Positions 23,058-34,809 of a stretch of 64,000 nt of DNA are shown piece by piece (positions within the stretch are counted from its first letter, which is position 1; each line of letters begins with the position of its first letter). The notes beneath the pieces are model-generated. The model was not told where the DNA came from, did not search any database, and saw only the letters and a program-made list of their open reading frames with translations. Source of the stretch: Agroathelia rolfsii (lineage: Eukaryota; Basidiomycota; Agaricomycetes; Amylocorticiales; Amylocorticiaceae); NCBI GenBank assembly GCA_018343915.1, contig JABRWF010000007.1, forward strand, positions 248,001 through 312,000, read 5' to 3'. The position numbers were made by a program, and so were the translations under genes.

Positions 23058-26000
23058 TTACTCCACAGCCTCGAACCGACCTCGCTTCCCACCAGCCCCG
23101 TCGACTGCACCATCATCGATCTCCAGAGGTCGCTTCGTACCACCACCAGTAGACACGACCATCGCCCCCGATGAACCACCGCTGCTCGGATCCACACCCG
23201 AGGCCTGTGCAGCAGCAGCGGCAGCAGCAGCATACTCGGACTCCTCAACTTCCGTAATCGTTCCCTGTGCATACGCACCACCAGGGTCACCATCATCGTC
23301 TCCAGGGGCAAACACCCCCTGGACAATCGCCGCGTACTGCTCATCCGATAAGTTATGGTATGCGAGAGGGTTTAACCGGCCGTCGATGAGACCGTTGGTG
23401 GTGCCACCACCGCCCCCGGGTGCCATTAAGAACGTGGTCTGTGGGTCGGGTGAGCCCATTGCGCGAGGGATCTTTGACAGCTCTTTGATGATTTTGAGGT
23501 GGTCAAGATGTTTCTGTACCAAATGAAGAGAAAGGCGATGTATAGTCAGTCAACATGAAGACAAAAAAAAAAAAAACACTGGAATGGTAGGAAGACACAG
23601 GAAAGAGACGTGGAAGAAGAAAAAACGAGGCAAGGCGGTGCATCACCCAATGCCATTCCATCAGAAAACAACAAAACGGAGCATTGGAACCCACCTCAAG
23701 CATATCAAGCAAACCCTCTTTGGTAAATGGCTTCGGCAGAATATCGTTCATGCCTGATGAATAGTAATGCAGGATATCATTCGGTTTCGAATTACTTGTC
23801 ATGGAAATAATGGGCGTCATAGGATCAAATTGTCTGATCATGTTCGTGGCAGTAACACCGTCCAGCTTGGGCATAACAATGTCCTGTGAAAAAGAAGAAG
23901 GTGCATATATCAGTGGCACTGCTCCCAGGGTAAGGCGATGTTACGAAATGAAAGAACAAAAAAATGGAAGCACGCCATGGAAAAAAAAAACAGCTACTAA
24001 GAGGAAACACAACAAGTGCAATTGCAAACCCACCATAAGCACCAAATCATATTTTTCCAAGTTCATCTTGTTCACGGCACCATACCCATCCACGGCGACA
24101 TCGAAACTGCACCCGAACACCTGCAAAAACTTGCTAGACAGCTTCCTGTTCACCGCGTCGTCGTCCACGAGAAGCACGCGCGGCGGCACAGCCCAACCAG
24201 GGACAAACGTCGACCGGCGCACACGTAGCTTCTGCGAATTTCCACCACCACCCCTGCCCGACGCGGGAGGAGATGAGGACGCAGACGAAGCCGAGGAAGA
24301 AGGCCCCGCCATAGCACTGGAAGAGGGCCCAGCCGACGGGCCCGAAGAAGGACCCGAAGCGCTCATATTGCCCGCGTTCGCCAGCGCTGCCGTCATATCG
24401 AGTCCCAAGCCGGGCGAAGGGTCAAATGCCCACGTCCCGTTCGTTAGCTCGTCGCCACGCGGCATGAGGTGTCCCACGGTGTACACCTCGAGCTGCCCCC
24501 CACCGCTGCCGTCGAGGCTCATGCCCCCACCGCCACCGAGCGTGAGGGCGGACGACCCACCGATCATGCCCGCCGCACCCCACAGGCTGTTACTTCCATT
24601 CCCACCAGCACCGTTGCTCGCATCGTCGGGCATAATAAACGGCTCCGACCCATCGGCCTGTCCGGACGCTACACCACCAGCATCGTTATTTTGGTGACGC
24701 TGTTGTTGCTGCTGCTGCTGCTGCCCGTGATGATTCTGACCACCGTTACCGCCAGAGCCATCCATGGAGGACAACGATCCCAGGCCTGCCGCACTGGGCA
24801 TCTGCAACATCGTCGAAATATTCAGATTTGAAATAAACCCCTGCGCACTTGCGGGCCGGGAACGGCTGAGCTCGCCGATCCGCGCCAGCGCATCCTCGCG
24901 CGAGAGCTGCTCGAGCTCCATCTGGACCGTCTCCGCGCCGGGTATGTTTGTTGTCGTCGTTATCGACCCATCGGCGTCGATGCCCGTCGCACCTGAAGAA
25001 GACGATACGGCAGCAGCAGTGGCGGCAAAGGTCATGCCTGCCACCTCAGCCCGTCGGGCGATCTCGCTCATCTGCAGGAGCGAGCCGCGCGCAACGGTGT
25101 CTTGGTATCCGCCCGCGAGCCCAGGCCCGAGCGCGCGCGAGGCTTCGTGCGCGTTGAGGAATTGCGACTGGCGTTCTTCGAGCTGGGGCCGTTGTTGTTG
25201 GGATTGCTGCTGCTGGCGCGATTGCTCGGACGATTGGCCAGCAGAAGACGTCGACGCCGAGGCGGAGGAGGTGCCAGATGGGCCGGCAGAAGAAGAGCCC
25301 TGGGCAGCCGCGGAGGCCAGCTGTGGGGGTTGTTGCATCCTCTCTTTCATTTTACCTGACGTCATATAACAGCACGTATTAAAATGAGAAACACCATCTT
25401 GGAAGACTATAAGGAGTAAATGAAAGATCACCATTCTCGGTCTGTAGGAAATAGCCTATAAGGTTCTGCAAAAGCATATCTTGCTGGGCCATGTTCCGCT
25501 GAAAGTTGACCATCTCCACCAACACGTTCTGATAGTTCTTTTCTAGATTGCGCGTGTGTTCGCGCAGATCGTGGTGTGCCGTCGAGAGCTCTTCCAGCCG
25601 ACCGGTCAACGAGCCAACCTGGGAGGTGAGCCCGCCCATTTGCGATTGCAAACCGCCAACTTGGGCGAGTAGACCGCTGACCTGCGTTTGGAGCCGTTCA
25701 ACTTCGGCGGAGGATGCACCAGAGCCGGAGGTAAGGCTGGCATCGTTGACGTTCGCCGCTGCACCTGTAGCGGATCCACTGGGTGTTGTGGGGGAAGGGG
25801 CGTTGTTCCCCCCTGCGCTGGCCGCGGATGGGGCGGCTGCTGCTGCTGCTGTCGCTGGCTTGCGTTGGGCAGGCACTTTACGCTTGATGTTCTCCAGCGC
25901 TTCTGGAGCATCTGCACGGAAATCGGGGTGTTGGAATGTCCAACTCTATTCATGATCAGGTAACGATCTTGGGAAGCATCTACTTCTATTCTCACCTGTT

Positions 26001-26918
26001 CGCCAAATTTGGAATCGTTGGCATTCTTGATCTGGATAGGATAAATTTTTGAGACAATGACAACCAATAAAAGGAGACCTGACCAACCTTGTGGAAATCA
26101 TACTTGTTGAGCTGCCTGACAAACGAAGCAAAATTGGAGTGCTTGAACATGCGCGGTAGAATCGACTTTGTAAATTCTGTCATGTCCTAGAAAATATTTT
26201 TCTCCTGTGAGTCTACTATTTTATTATTAAATATGACGTCAATTCCCAGGCACGTCTAACAGGCGAGGCGCCATGCAGCATGGTTTCACTATGGGCCAGC
26301 CACGACAACAACTCGAGGACGTGGCAAGAGAAGATAGTTGGGGGGGGGGGGGATTCTTATTTAAGAAAAGAATGATAGAAGAACATACTTTAACTACAAA
26401 ACAGTCACCCTGAGGACCCCAGGCTACGACCGAAGAGAAGCTCTTGTCTTCAAGCATCCTGTGAAAAAAAAATGCCCAGTCAGCCTCGAAAGACAAGGTA
26501 GGCCAAGAGAGACGGACTTGTAGAGCTTCTTGACGAAATCGCTCGTGGCCGGCATGTTATCATCTTGGACAGATGCAGAGGACATGGGGAGGGGCACGTC
26601 TGTCATGTCCGAGCTCCGGCGCGAGAGAGGGATTGTCTGCTCGCGCTTGATATGCCTGTCGATGGGCAGATGCATCGGACGTGGATCTGGATTGCGAGCA
26701 TGGTATGGTGGTGCGGGCAGGACCTGGGCGGGAGGAGGGAGGTAATGGGGCTGTTGGGCGGCACTGTCCGGATAGGCGGCGATGGGGGGTAGGGTGTGTT
26801 GCTGCTGCTGCTGTGATGGTTGACGATAATGCTGCTGAAGATGCTGCTGCTGTTGGTGATGGTGGTGGTGGTAGGCGGGAGAGGCCGACGGAGGCTGCTG
26901 GGCGGCGGCTCTGTCCAT
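23058..26918 (-). CDS. SKN7: Skn7/Prr1-type response regulator with HSF DNA-binding domain
   Basis: Eight exons (26918-26518, 26458-26389, 26186-26088, 26031-25996, 25945-25432, 25355-24034, 23883-23695, 23513-23058) encode 1028 residues. After a His/Gln-rich N-terminus, an HSF-type DNA-binding domain (about 125-225) reads [33 protein letters not shown] and [21 protein letters not shown] Gln/Leu heptad coiled coil follows (about 285-345), then a long low-complexity region, then a receiver domain (about 766-880) with [13 protein letters not shown], the phospho-acceptor Asp in DIVMPKLDG, the conserved SMTSN and KPF. Skn7 receives phosphate from a histidine phosphotransfer protein and controls oxidative and osmotic stress and cell-wall genes in the nucleus. 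An intron lies immediately before the phospho-acceptor Asp codon. Start: first ATG in the exon-1 frame. A tRNA-Ser gene sits 161 bp upstream. Confidence 0.94.
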
Positions 26919-27079
26919 AGCAGCTTGTAATTGCAGCAATGGCAATCACTTGTTCGTGTGCTGAGTCGAGACCAATGAGCCTCGCCCAGCCTCGATCCCT
27001 GGGCCGAGACACCCCCAGCAGCGCCACAGCGGAGTTGAAAATCATTTCACACCCCGATATGGCAAAGAAAAATATCAAC

Positions 27080-27161
27080 CGACGACTGCAGGATTCGAAC
27101 CTACGCGGGCAAAGCCCAAGAGATTTCTAATCTCTCGCCGTAACCACTTGGCTAAGTCGCC
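27080..27161 (-). tRNA. tRNA-Ser (anticodon AGA)
   Basis: Minus-strand 82-nt class II tRNA. Acceptor stem GGCGACT pairs with AGTCGTC (one G-U pair). The anticodon arm is AGAGA-TTAGAAA-TCTCT, giving AGA (serine, UCU). A long variable arm TGGGCTTTGCCCGC and T arm with GGTTCGAATCC follow. A T5 run on the minus strand just downstream fits a Pol III terminator. No intron. Confidence 0.93.
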
Positions 27162-27499
27162 ATGCTTAATGGGTCAAATAGAATAAGTAGATTGTTATAA
27201 TACTAAGATGCATAAATTAATAAAAAATACAGTCAATCACATTCGCATCGCTCAAACCTCTATAGTAGATCATATGCCCAGGCTAAGATCCTCATAGCTT
27301 GAATATTCCATACAATTTGTGTTTTGAATATTATGTGATTTCATAATCTGAGTTTTGCTGCGCATATACTCATGTAATTGTGTTTCACTCATGCTTGACT
27401 TACATCGGGTGTTTCCCATGTTCCAAAAGTTTCTACGATACTTTAATATCTTTGAGAAGAACGTTATATATATATAGTTACAGAATCTATCTACATCGT
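27162..27499. other. Intergenic, no gene seen
   Basis: AT-rich spacer between the tRNA and the first seven-transmembrane gene fragment. Nothing recognised. Confidence 0.5.
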
Positions 27500-27660
27500 T
27501 CTGTGTGTATTACCTCCAGCATGATATCCCAACAGATATCTTAGCAGAAGTCACTGTGGTAATTATCATAATGTTGGTAACCGCGTTGAAAGTAATTCCT
27601 GCTGAAAATATTCCGTCCAGTAGGTTTCCATCATAACCAAGTGACATAGTTTATATATGT
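27500..27660 (-). pseudogene. Seven-TM protein gene fragment (copy 0)
   Basis: A minus-strand stretch reads LDGIFSAGITFNAVTNIMII then TTVTSAKIS, which aligns with ARISALGIGLNTVVGVMVTM of the neighbouring copy 1 (exon 4 of the family). The rest of the gene is not recognisable. Interpreted as the last trace of a fourth tandem copy. Confidence 0.5.
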
Positions 27661-27792
27661 ATGCAGAACTAGCGATGTAAAGTGGATAATCCAAGTATCG
27701 ATAGGATAACAGGGAAGAGTGGAGAATTGGTGATACTAGTCTACTATAGAAGTTGTTAACTCGTCTTTTTTGCTCATGTAAATTACTCTGAT

Positions 27793-28466
27793 CTATGAAA
27801 TAAGTCCAGTTGACGCAACTATGCAGCTATAATTTGCCAGACACCGAGGCACAGTAGCCTGTGTTAGCTCTTCCGAAGTGACTTCGGTCCATGTAGTCCC
27901 GCGCGCAATACGATAGATGATTATTTGTGGAGATAGCGCCTACAACCAAGTAACGTATGGTTAACGAGGCTCAGTATAAAAGATGCAAACTATTTACCAT
28001 AGATAATGACCATATCTGGGGGATACAATTACCGAAAATTAATTGAAAAGATATAGTGGGACTACTGGCCAGGTGAGTCTTAAAAACTGTGTAATGAATG
28101 CCATAATCCCAAAGATGGCATTGGGTGCGGCAGATTCCACGAGGATAGTCATTACGTTTCTATATACCCTTGTCTGGAATATCTGTGACCCTGTGCTTTG
28201 ATTTAGGCTGCGAGACACAAGCAATATTTTGGCAGAAATCATCATGGTAACCATAACGCCGACGACCGTGTTGAGACCAATTCCAAGTGCAGAGATTCGG
28301 GCCGTCAAGTCCACATCACGATTGAGCGATATAGTTGTTATCCCTAGGGCTAGGGGAGCGTACTTTCATGAGATTTATCATTTTATGATGTATAAAATGA
28401 CATTTACCGAAACTTGCAAGCGAAACTAAAGCTGGAAGTGCAACGATGTTCAACTTAGAAGTATAT
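27793..28466 (-). pseudogene. Seven-TM protein gene, 5'-truncated (copy 1)
   Basis: Retains the 3' half of the family gene. A damaged exon 3 (28466 down, KLNIVALPALVSLASF after a stop) is followed by exon 4 (ALGITTISLNRDVDLTARIS through RNVMTILVESAAPNAIFGIM) and a last exon ALSPQIIIYRIARGTTWTEV ending at a TAG (27795-27793). Exons 1 and 2 are missing: the sequence just upstream is the 3' end of copy 2, so a deletion has fused the two genes. Confidence 0.65.
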
Positions 28467-29667
28467 CTGATACCATGGGGACTCCCTGTCCATTTGGCAA
28501 GAATGCTCTATGTCAGAGGCGACGGTATCCCCGTGGGGTGCAAAAAGAAGTGTTCCCGTTGCTCGTGATAATTCCTCAGATCTGGTCTTGGTCCGTGCAA
28601 TCCCTTGTGCGACTCAATAAACGATGAGTTGCGGAAATAATGCCTAGTGTAAAGTAAGGCATGGAATTTGTATTTTCTGCAAGATGGATGACTTACTATA
28701 CTTGTTGACCACGTAGTAAAAAAATAGCCTCTGAGAAGAAAATGAAACTACTACCATCGTTGATCATAAATTGCGTACTAGTACATAGCATGATCCCGAC
28801 GACTGCACAAGAGGCTGCAGACCCCACGAGTACGGCTACTACATTTGCATATGCCCTTGTCTGCGCAATATGCGACTCGCCGCAATTCTTGAGGCTACGA
28901 GACATACAAAGTATGTACCCTGATAAAATTTATGATTGTAACCATGACGTTAGCAGCTGTATTAAGCACAATTCCAGCTGCATTGAGTTTGTTCCCTAAG
29001 AAGATACTGTGATTTAGGCCAATCGGTATAATTGCCATTCCCAGGCCTAAAGGCTCATTCGTTGCTACATTGGAAATCTATATGAATTGAGCAATTCTAA
29101 AGTTGAGAGTACACTTACAGAGAGCGCCTAGAGTACATAGGACAGGGAGTATTACCACACGATAGTCAGAGTCAAAAACAACATAGCAGCAGTATATCTA
29201 AATAAATGTGTCAGAGAGTCGAATCGACGGAGAATACCGGGGCTCACCAGAAGACCATCGCTAAGGAAAGCAGCAAGGTTTTGAGAGGCATCGCCGATTG
29301 ACATGAAACTGTTTTCAGCCATGAGCCGCATAATACTCAAGAGGACCACCGGAATATTCTTCTCGGGCTGTGGTTTACATAAACCGGCCAAAATATGGTG
29401 GACCCGCCAAGAAAATAGTATTTAGCAGTAGGAAAACGCTCCCGAATGATATGAAGAAAATCCGAGGGAAACGAGTTGTGTTGGCATTTTCTAAACGAGC
29501 ATAAGTAGATAGAAAGTACACACCAAGATAAACCCTAGGATATCGATGAGGGTCAGACCCGACAAGCCCTTGTAATTTACCAAATTTCCGCTCACAATAA
29601 AGGATATAGTTACGCTGATGTAGAACGATCCTTCGATCTCAAGATCTTCAGTGCGAATGGACGGCAT
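28467..29667 (-). pseudogene. Seven-TM protein gene, frameshifted (copy 2)
   Basis: Family gene starting at ATG 29667. Recognisable parts are VYLGVYFLSTYARLEN, FISFGSVFLLLNTIFL, SIGDASQNLAAFLSDGLL, IYCCYVVFDSDYRVVILPVL, LNTAANVMVT, MSRSLKNCGESHIAQTRAYA and ALFPQLIVY. Breaks: a one-base frame change near 29400 (TATTTTGG), another near 28915-28935, and a TGA inside the last exon where paralogues have Arg or Leu. Its 3' end abuts copy 1 exon 3 at about 28466. Confidence 0.68.
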
Positions 29668-30824
29668 GCTTGTTTGTGAGGCTGGCGTGGGCTATGAGTC
29701 ATATCGCATCCAACGCCTTATATGTAGTGTTGCAAAATACTAAATTAATCATTTTATCAAATTACATCGAATATTCCTCGGGTTTTGAGTTTATGCGAGT
29801 ATGAAGAGTATCTTGGAGGAATAAAACAGCTCTGTCAGACAAGATAATAAAAAACATAATGAAAGATAAGAAGTGGAGCATGGTGGGTTGATCAATCAGG
29901 AAATTGGTAACTATCCAGCCCCTAGAAATGCTGAAGACAACTTTGCTCCAACATCAAATCATGATCATGATATATGGGGAGCCGAGTAAATAAATCGGGA
30001 CAATCTAAAGGATCCAAGAATGCTCAAGTAGAATAATCCGAGCATCCAATATCTTGCAAAGATATTCACTTTGGTAGCTCTTATCAATGCATGCTGTGTC
30101 CAAGTCTCAACAAGTTTGGGGCTTGTCAGATTAAAAGCAAGTGTAATAACCCTGGAAAGGAATGAAGTATGATATCTTTGCTCAACGAAAGCTCTAGTAT
30201 GAGTGCAAGTATGACTGGAGTATCTTAGAGCTCCAAAAAATAGTGGTTCAAAAACGCTCTTTTATCTTTTGGGTTGTAACAGCTTAATAGACAAAAGGGA
30301 GAAAGAGGGAGATAGATTATTATACAGAGTAAGAACAGAGGCATTGAGCTATTACTGGCGTCCCTCAGACAAGGAAAAGAAACAAAACGGCATGCAGCCA
30401 CCAAAGTAGAATAGTACATCATGTAATGTAATTGACTGAAAATTGTCATGAGATGGAATTTTTGCCAATTTTTCGGTCTATTTCTTGTATTATTTGGACT
30501 GATATTTAACTAGTTATCGCATTTTCTTTTCCTTCTTCTATTTTTCTTATAAAAATTACCCTTTAGGGCGTGGACTGTAGGCAGTGCAGTGGTCATGTGA
30601 TTGGCCCTCACATGTTCCAAGCCGCACGTCACAGGAGTAATCTCGAGGCTGCGCGCACTTCCATTTCATCATCGCGCACAGCTCAGGAACACAGCCTTCC
30701 TTCCCTGAACAATTCCTAACGATTACCGGTATCGATCCGGAAACGGATCTCCACACGGATGCCCGGTGGAGTTAGGGTAAACGTTCTTCCCTTGCATTGC
30801 CATCATTCATGCTTCTATCTCCCT
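29668..30824. other. Intergenic, no gene seen
   Basis: AT-rich, stops in all frames. Contains the presumed promoter of broken copy 2. Nothing else recognised. Confidence 0.5.
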
Positions 30825-31897
30825 CTGCGCACAGACCACTAAAGCTGCGCACGGACCCTTGTATAGCAGTATAAATAGTGCATGTAACTTGTCCTGAAGA
30901 GCTCAGCTTCGACCTCTTTGCCTTCAGGCAAGTAACGGTTTGTATTCCATAAATAGATTACTAATAACACTTTGCCTTCAGGGTATTTCCTTTTAGCCTA
31001 GGCCCTTCGTCCTAGCCCTCTTTCTCTCTCTCTTTCCTTACTAGGAGGTGGTGTGAATCCCCTCAACGTGTGCGTGTGAACTTAAGAGTAAAACGATTAC
31101 ATAAGAGCTAAGAAAGTACCCGGTGCACCCTCAATAGATAAAGGGACTGCATAGCTGTGGGAACACTCTTGTGTAGGTACTTCCGTACATTAGTGTTAAG
31201 TGTCAAGAGCACACCAGACTCTTGTCACCAAAACTCAACCTAAGCCTACGTTAACCCCTCAAAGGTACGGGGTAGCCAAGTAACGGCTGTTTTACAACTC
31301 CCAAGGCTAGGGACGCGCGGGTGTACACTTCCTTGCGCTGTCACAACTGTCACGCAAGTTCAAGTCCTTGTGTCACCAAGCTTTACTCCAAGTCTGCTAG
31401 ACTTTCAAGTGAGGTCTACACGCGGAACACAAACTGTCTTGTGTATGCTGTTAGGCATGCGATGTATCTTAACCGCGAAGAACGCAGGGCACTGCCGTTG
31501 TTCTCTTAAGTGCACTAAGCACAATGTTTTTCATATACAGAAATACAAATGGTCACCCAATGGGCTGGACCTGTCTTATGCGTTCTAACGTAGAGGAGCA
31601 TAAAGCAACCTCTAGACAACAAGCAGCACAGAGCACACTTGCTACCTCCTAGCACAGAGTAAAGAGGATTTGTGGATGGGGAGAGAGAGAGGGGAGAGAC
31701 AGGCTATCATGCCTTAAGAGATTGGAGGGGCTCTGAAGACAAAGTTTTTATTATGTTAGTATTTATCTAATACAAAGCACTACTGTGCTACTTACCTGAA
31801 GACGAAGAGAACGAATCTGAGGTCTTCAGGTAGAGGCACTACAGGATTATATATTAATTCTACCTGGTCTGTGCGCAGTTACATGGTCTGTGCGCAG
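30825..31897. mobile_element. Non-autonomous element with ~110-bp terminal inverted repeats
   Basis: Left end CTGCGCACAGACCA-N6-CTGCGCACGGACC; right end is the reverse complement arrangement, TGGTCTGTGCGCAG-N5-TGGTCTGTGCGCAG. Inside these, CCTGAAGAGCTCAGCTTCG at about 30894 matches in inverted orientation the block at about 31790-31835 (CCTGAAGACCTCAGATTCG on the minus strand). The repeats run about 110 bp each at roughly 80% identity or lower. No transposase-like ORF inside. I could not see a clean target-site duplication, so the exact ends are approximate. MITE-like or a truncated DNA transposon is the best reading. Confidence 0.6.
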
Positions 31898-31954
31898 TAA
31901 TGCTAAGTATAGCGTGATATTGCGCCATTATTTGTTATAGTGAGTCTAAAGTGG

Positions 31955-32186
31955 TGTCATGATCCGGACCCATATTCTAGACTCTGCTTACATAATATGT
32001 CACATGACTAGTGGTCACATGATGGCCAGTCACATGGTTGACTGGTCACATGACTGCTTAGTCATCAGAGGGATGCTTACGTAATATACAATATATACAT
32101 CAAAAAATAGAGAAAAATCCGGAAAAATTCAGAAAAATGGTGGAAAATTCGAAATAAAATTATAATACAACGAGCGACTCGTAACA
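31955..32186 (+). mobile_element. Possible solo LTR (232 bp)
   Basis: Begins TGTCATGATCCGGACCC and ends CGAGCGACTCGTAACA, the TG...CA layout of LTRs, with palindromic GTCACATGACT-like motifs inside. The flanks share AAGTGG but with two extra bases on the right, so the target duplication is imperfect. No coding sequence adjoins it. Tentative. Confidence 0.4.
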
Positions 32187-32686
32187 TTAAGTGGTGTATT
32201 ATTTGGTTGTGCGCACAAGTAGGCCCCCCAAGCCCAACGTCACATAGTCAAGTGGTGTACCCTTGACAAAAATCCCTCAAGCGTGGCTCAGGTGTGTCAA
32301 AATGCGGTATCAAGAAATGATGAGAGCAACGGGGAGCTGAGACTTGGGGCTTGGGAAAGTATCAACATCAACATTGGAATTATCTCTATGAAGGTCATGG
32401 AGCCATTGTTGTTATATTTCAGTGTCCAGGTGCGAGAAACCTGCAGGCTCGGAAGAAGCATTGACTAGGCAACAGGCCGATGAATCAGGCCGATGAAACC
32501 AAAAGCCTTACAAGAGCCCATTCTCCTATAGTAGTAGACCGACATTCATTCATTTCGCTCACTGGCACTTAGGTAACGTTTTTCAAAGCTACAGTCATTG
32601 ACTCCTGTACCGCTTTTGCTTCTCAGTGCACGAGTCTAAATGTAATAATTACGTATAATTGTTACAACTTCAAACAATATCTAGAT
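32187..32686. other. Intergenic, no gene seen
   Basis: Spacer between the LTR-like sequence and the intact seven-TM gene (its 3' flank). Nothing recognised. Confidence 0.5.
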
Positions 32687-33903
32687 TCAAACTAATTTTT
32701 CTTCATTCATCATCACGCTACCTATAGTGTTGGAGCACGGAGTATGCTTTCTATCACCCAAGCTCTGCATGCTAAAAGTAGCTGTGTTGCTCGGATGCGC
32801 GAAAACCACTGGATGCGTTGTATGGGTTAATTCTTCAGACGTTGTCCGGGTCCATGCACTGCCCCATGAAATTCGCAAGATAATCAGTTGAGGGGCCAAC
32901 GCCTGATTGAAGCAATTAAAACACTGAAATAGTCAAGTCCCAGGAGAGGAAGTAACTTACTATGCTAGAGATCCATACAGAAGGTATGGCCAGTGACCAG
33001 TAAGCAGATCCGCCACCATAAAGAAGTTGCGTAACACTGGTGAAGATTCCAAGTGCAGAGCAGACCGCGGCCGATTCAATGAACCAAGTTACCACGCCCA
33101 TATATGACCTTGTCATTTGGGAGGCAGCTAACTTCTGTACTTGGCGCGACACCGATAATATCTTGTAAGAAATTAGGGCGGTGATCATAACGTTTGTAGC
33201 CGTGTTGAGAATTGCAAGGACTGCGTTTATTTTTTCTTGGAGAGAGAGGTCCATTTCATGATCAATTACTACAGCTGCTATGCCTATAACTGTTTGTTGT
33301 GCATAATAGTCATTGATGAGTACTAGATTAAAGGCCACCTAGTAGATGATACTGACCAAAGGTTGCGATGGCGCACAGAGCTGGAAGCATGACTATGTAT
33401 AATCTTGAGCCAAAGACGATGTAACATCGATATATCTGCCTGAAGTAATCAGATTCGAAAGATCCAAAGGGAAAATAGTGAAAAAGCTTACGAGAAGAGC
33501 ATCTGACATAGCCATGGCCAAGCTCTGAGCCACATTACCGACAATCACTGAATTGGCAGACTCTGCCTCGACCTCGCAGGCTACCTCGGAAACAGCCTTT
33601 CGGCATATAATCCAGATCCACTGTCCCATTAGCGGTGTACAAAAGAAAAACAGCGTGTTTAGAAGTAGGAAAACGCTTCCATATGATATATAACACATGC
33701 GGCGGAAATAGGAGAAATTGTTGTTTTTCAGCAATGCTGAAGTAGATAAAAAGTAAGCACCCAGATAGATGCCTTAGTAGATAACAATTAGTATCGCGGC
33801 TTGAGCTCTGGACGGATAGTGCGCGTTTACCATAAAGAATAGCAGTAAAAATATTGCCAATATATTGAGAACCGTCGGATTCCAGGTACGCTTTAGTGGG
33901 CAT
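32687..33903 (-). CDS. Fungal seven-transmembrane protein (copy 3, intact)
   Basis: Five exons (33903-33831, 33772-33492, 33435-33357, 33289-32961, 32923-32687) give 332 residues. The chain alternates hydrophobic helices: NIFTAILYGIYLGAYFLSTS, CYISYGSVFLLLNTLFFF, a loop SLAMAMSDALLIYRCYIVFG, YIVMLPALCAIATFVIGIAA, AVLAILNTATNVMITALISY, VVTWFIESAAVCSALGIFTS, and YWSLAIPSVWISSI, then a polar tail APQLIILRISWGSAWTRTTS. This topology is that of a large uncharacterised Agaricomycete membrane family with multicopy paralogues; receptor-like function is often guessed but not shown. The polar C-terminus would be cytoplasmic. It is the only copy in this region without frame breaks, and broken relatives lie 3-6 kb away on the same strand. 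Confidence 0.78.
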
Positions 33904-34809
33904 TTTTACTGAAGAAATTTACCAGGTGAGTGGGGCAGGAATTAGATATGGTGCTGGTGAGTTATATGCATTTGGGAGTATAGGGCTCATTCATTCCGAA
34001 GATGCTATGTGATTCATCAAGGAAGTGATCGATAAGCATCTGAAGGTAGGTGTGAGAAATGATGCGGTTGGAGAAAAGTGTTAGTCGAGTGCTTCAAGGG
34101 TACGGGTAACCAGCCGTGCTTGTAGCTTCTACTATGCTTCGCTCCAATTCTGTGGCATATCCAGTGCAAACGTTGTTTTCAGGGAAAATAATTAAGATCA
34201 TCATGATACAGAACACCTCATATGAATCATGAGGTGGCCACTTTTCAGAAAATTATAGGAGCCGAAATGGAGCATCTATGTCAAATCATCAACATCGTGA
34301 TGGGATCACGATTCACGAATCTTTCAATCTTTCAGCGACCTCTACAAATACTGCAGGTGTGATGAACAGAAGACAGACCGCTATATCACTTACCCTATCG
34401 CCATGGGAGCATACCCCAGAATTAAAGTTACGAGCTAACAGTGATGGCTCAAATCATCCGTGAGTACATTATTGTCTCTGTCTATTGGGTCCAAGGGTAT
34501 GAGTGCACATTGACAGTAACAAATAAAAACTAGGGAGATGGCTTTAGAAAATAGCTAAGCCATGCGTGGGTACAGAATACTAGGATTCTAAGATCGAATC
34601 ATAGTTCGAGCCAGTGTTTGAGCACTATTTTAGTGCAAAATTCAAGGATGTTTAAGGAACAACATATACCTAAGTGCTGAGAAATCGTGCCTATCATACT
34701 CCGTGATCATCAAAGTGATAGCGTTAGCTTTCCTTTTTGTTATAGAGCACTTGAAGCTGCTAAATCATGCCAGTGCCAGTGATTATGGCGGAGTAGAAAC
34801 CAAACGCGA
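33904..34809. other. Intergenic, no gene seen
   Basis: Promoter side of the seven-TM gene and left flank of the fold-back element. AT-rich, nothing recognised. Confidence 0.5.

Noticed and set aside
24016..25369. Several long plus-strand ORFs opposite SKN7
   Set aside because: They mirror the Gly/Ser/Gln-rich region of SKN7 and contain no domain; the minus-strand frame has full Skn7 motifs.
26340..26352. G run as a possible quadruplex
   Set aside because: It lies in a SKN7 intron and is a single homopolymer rather than four separated G tracts.
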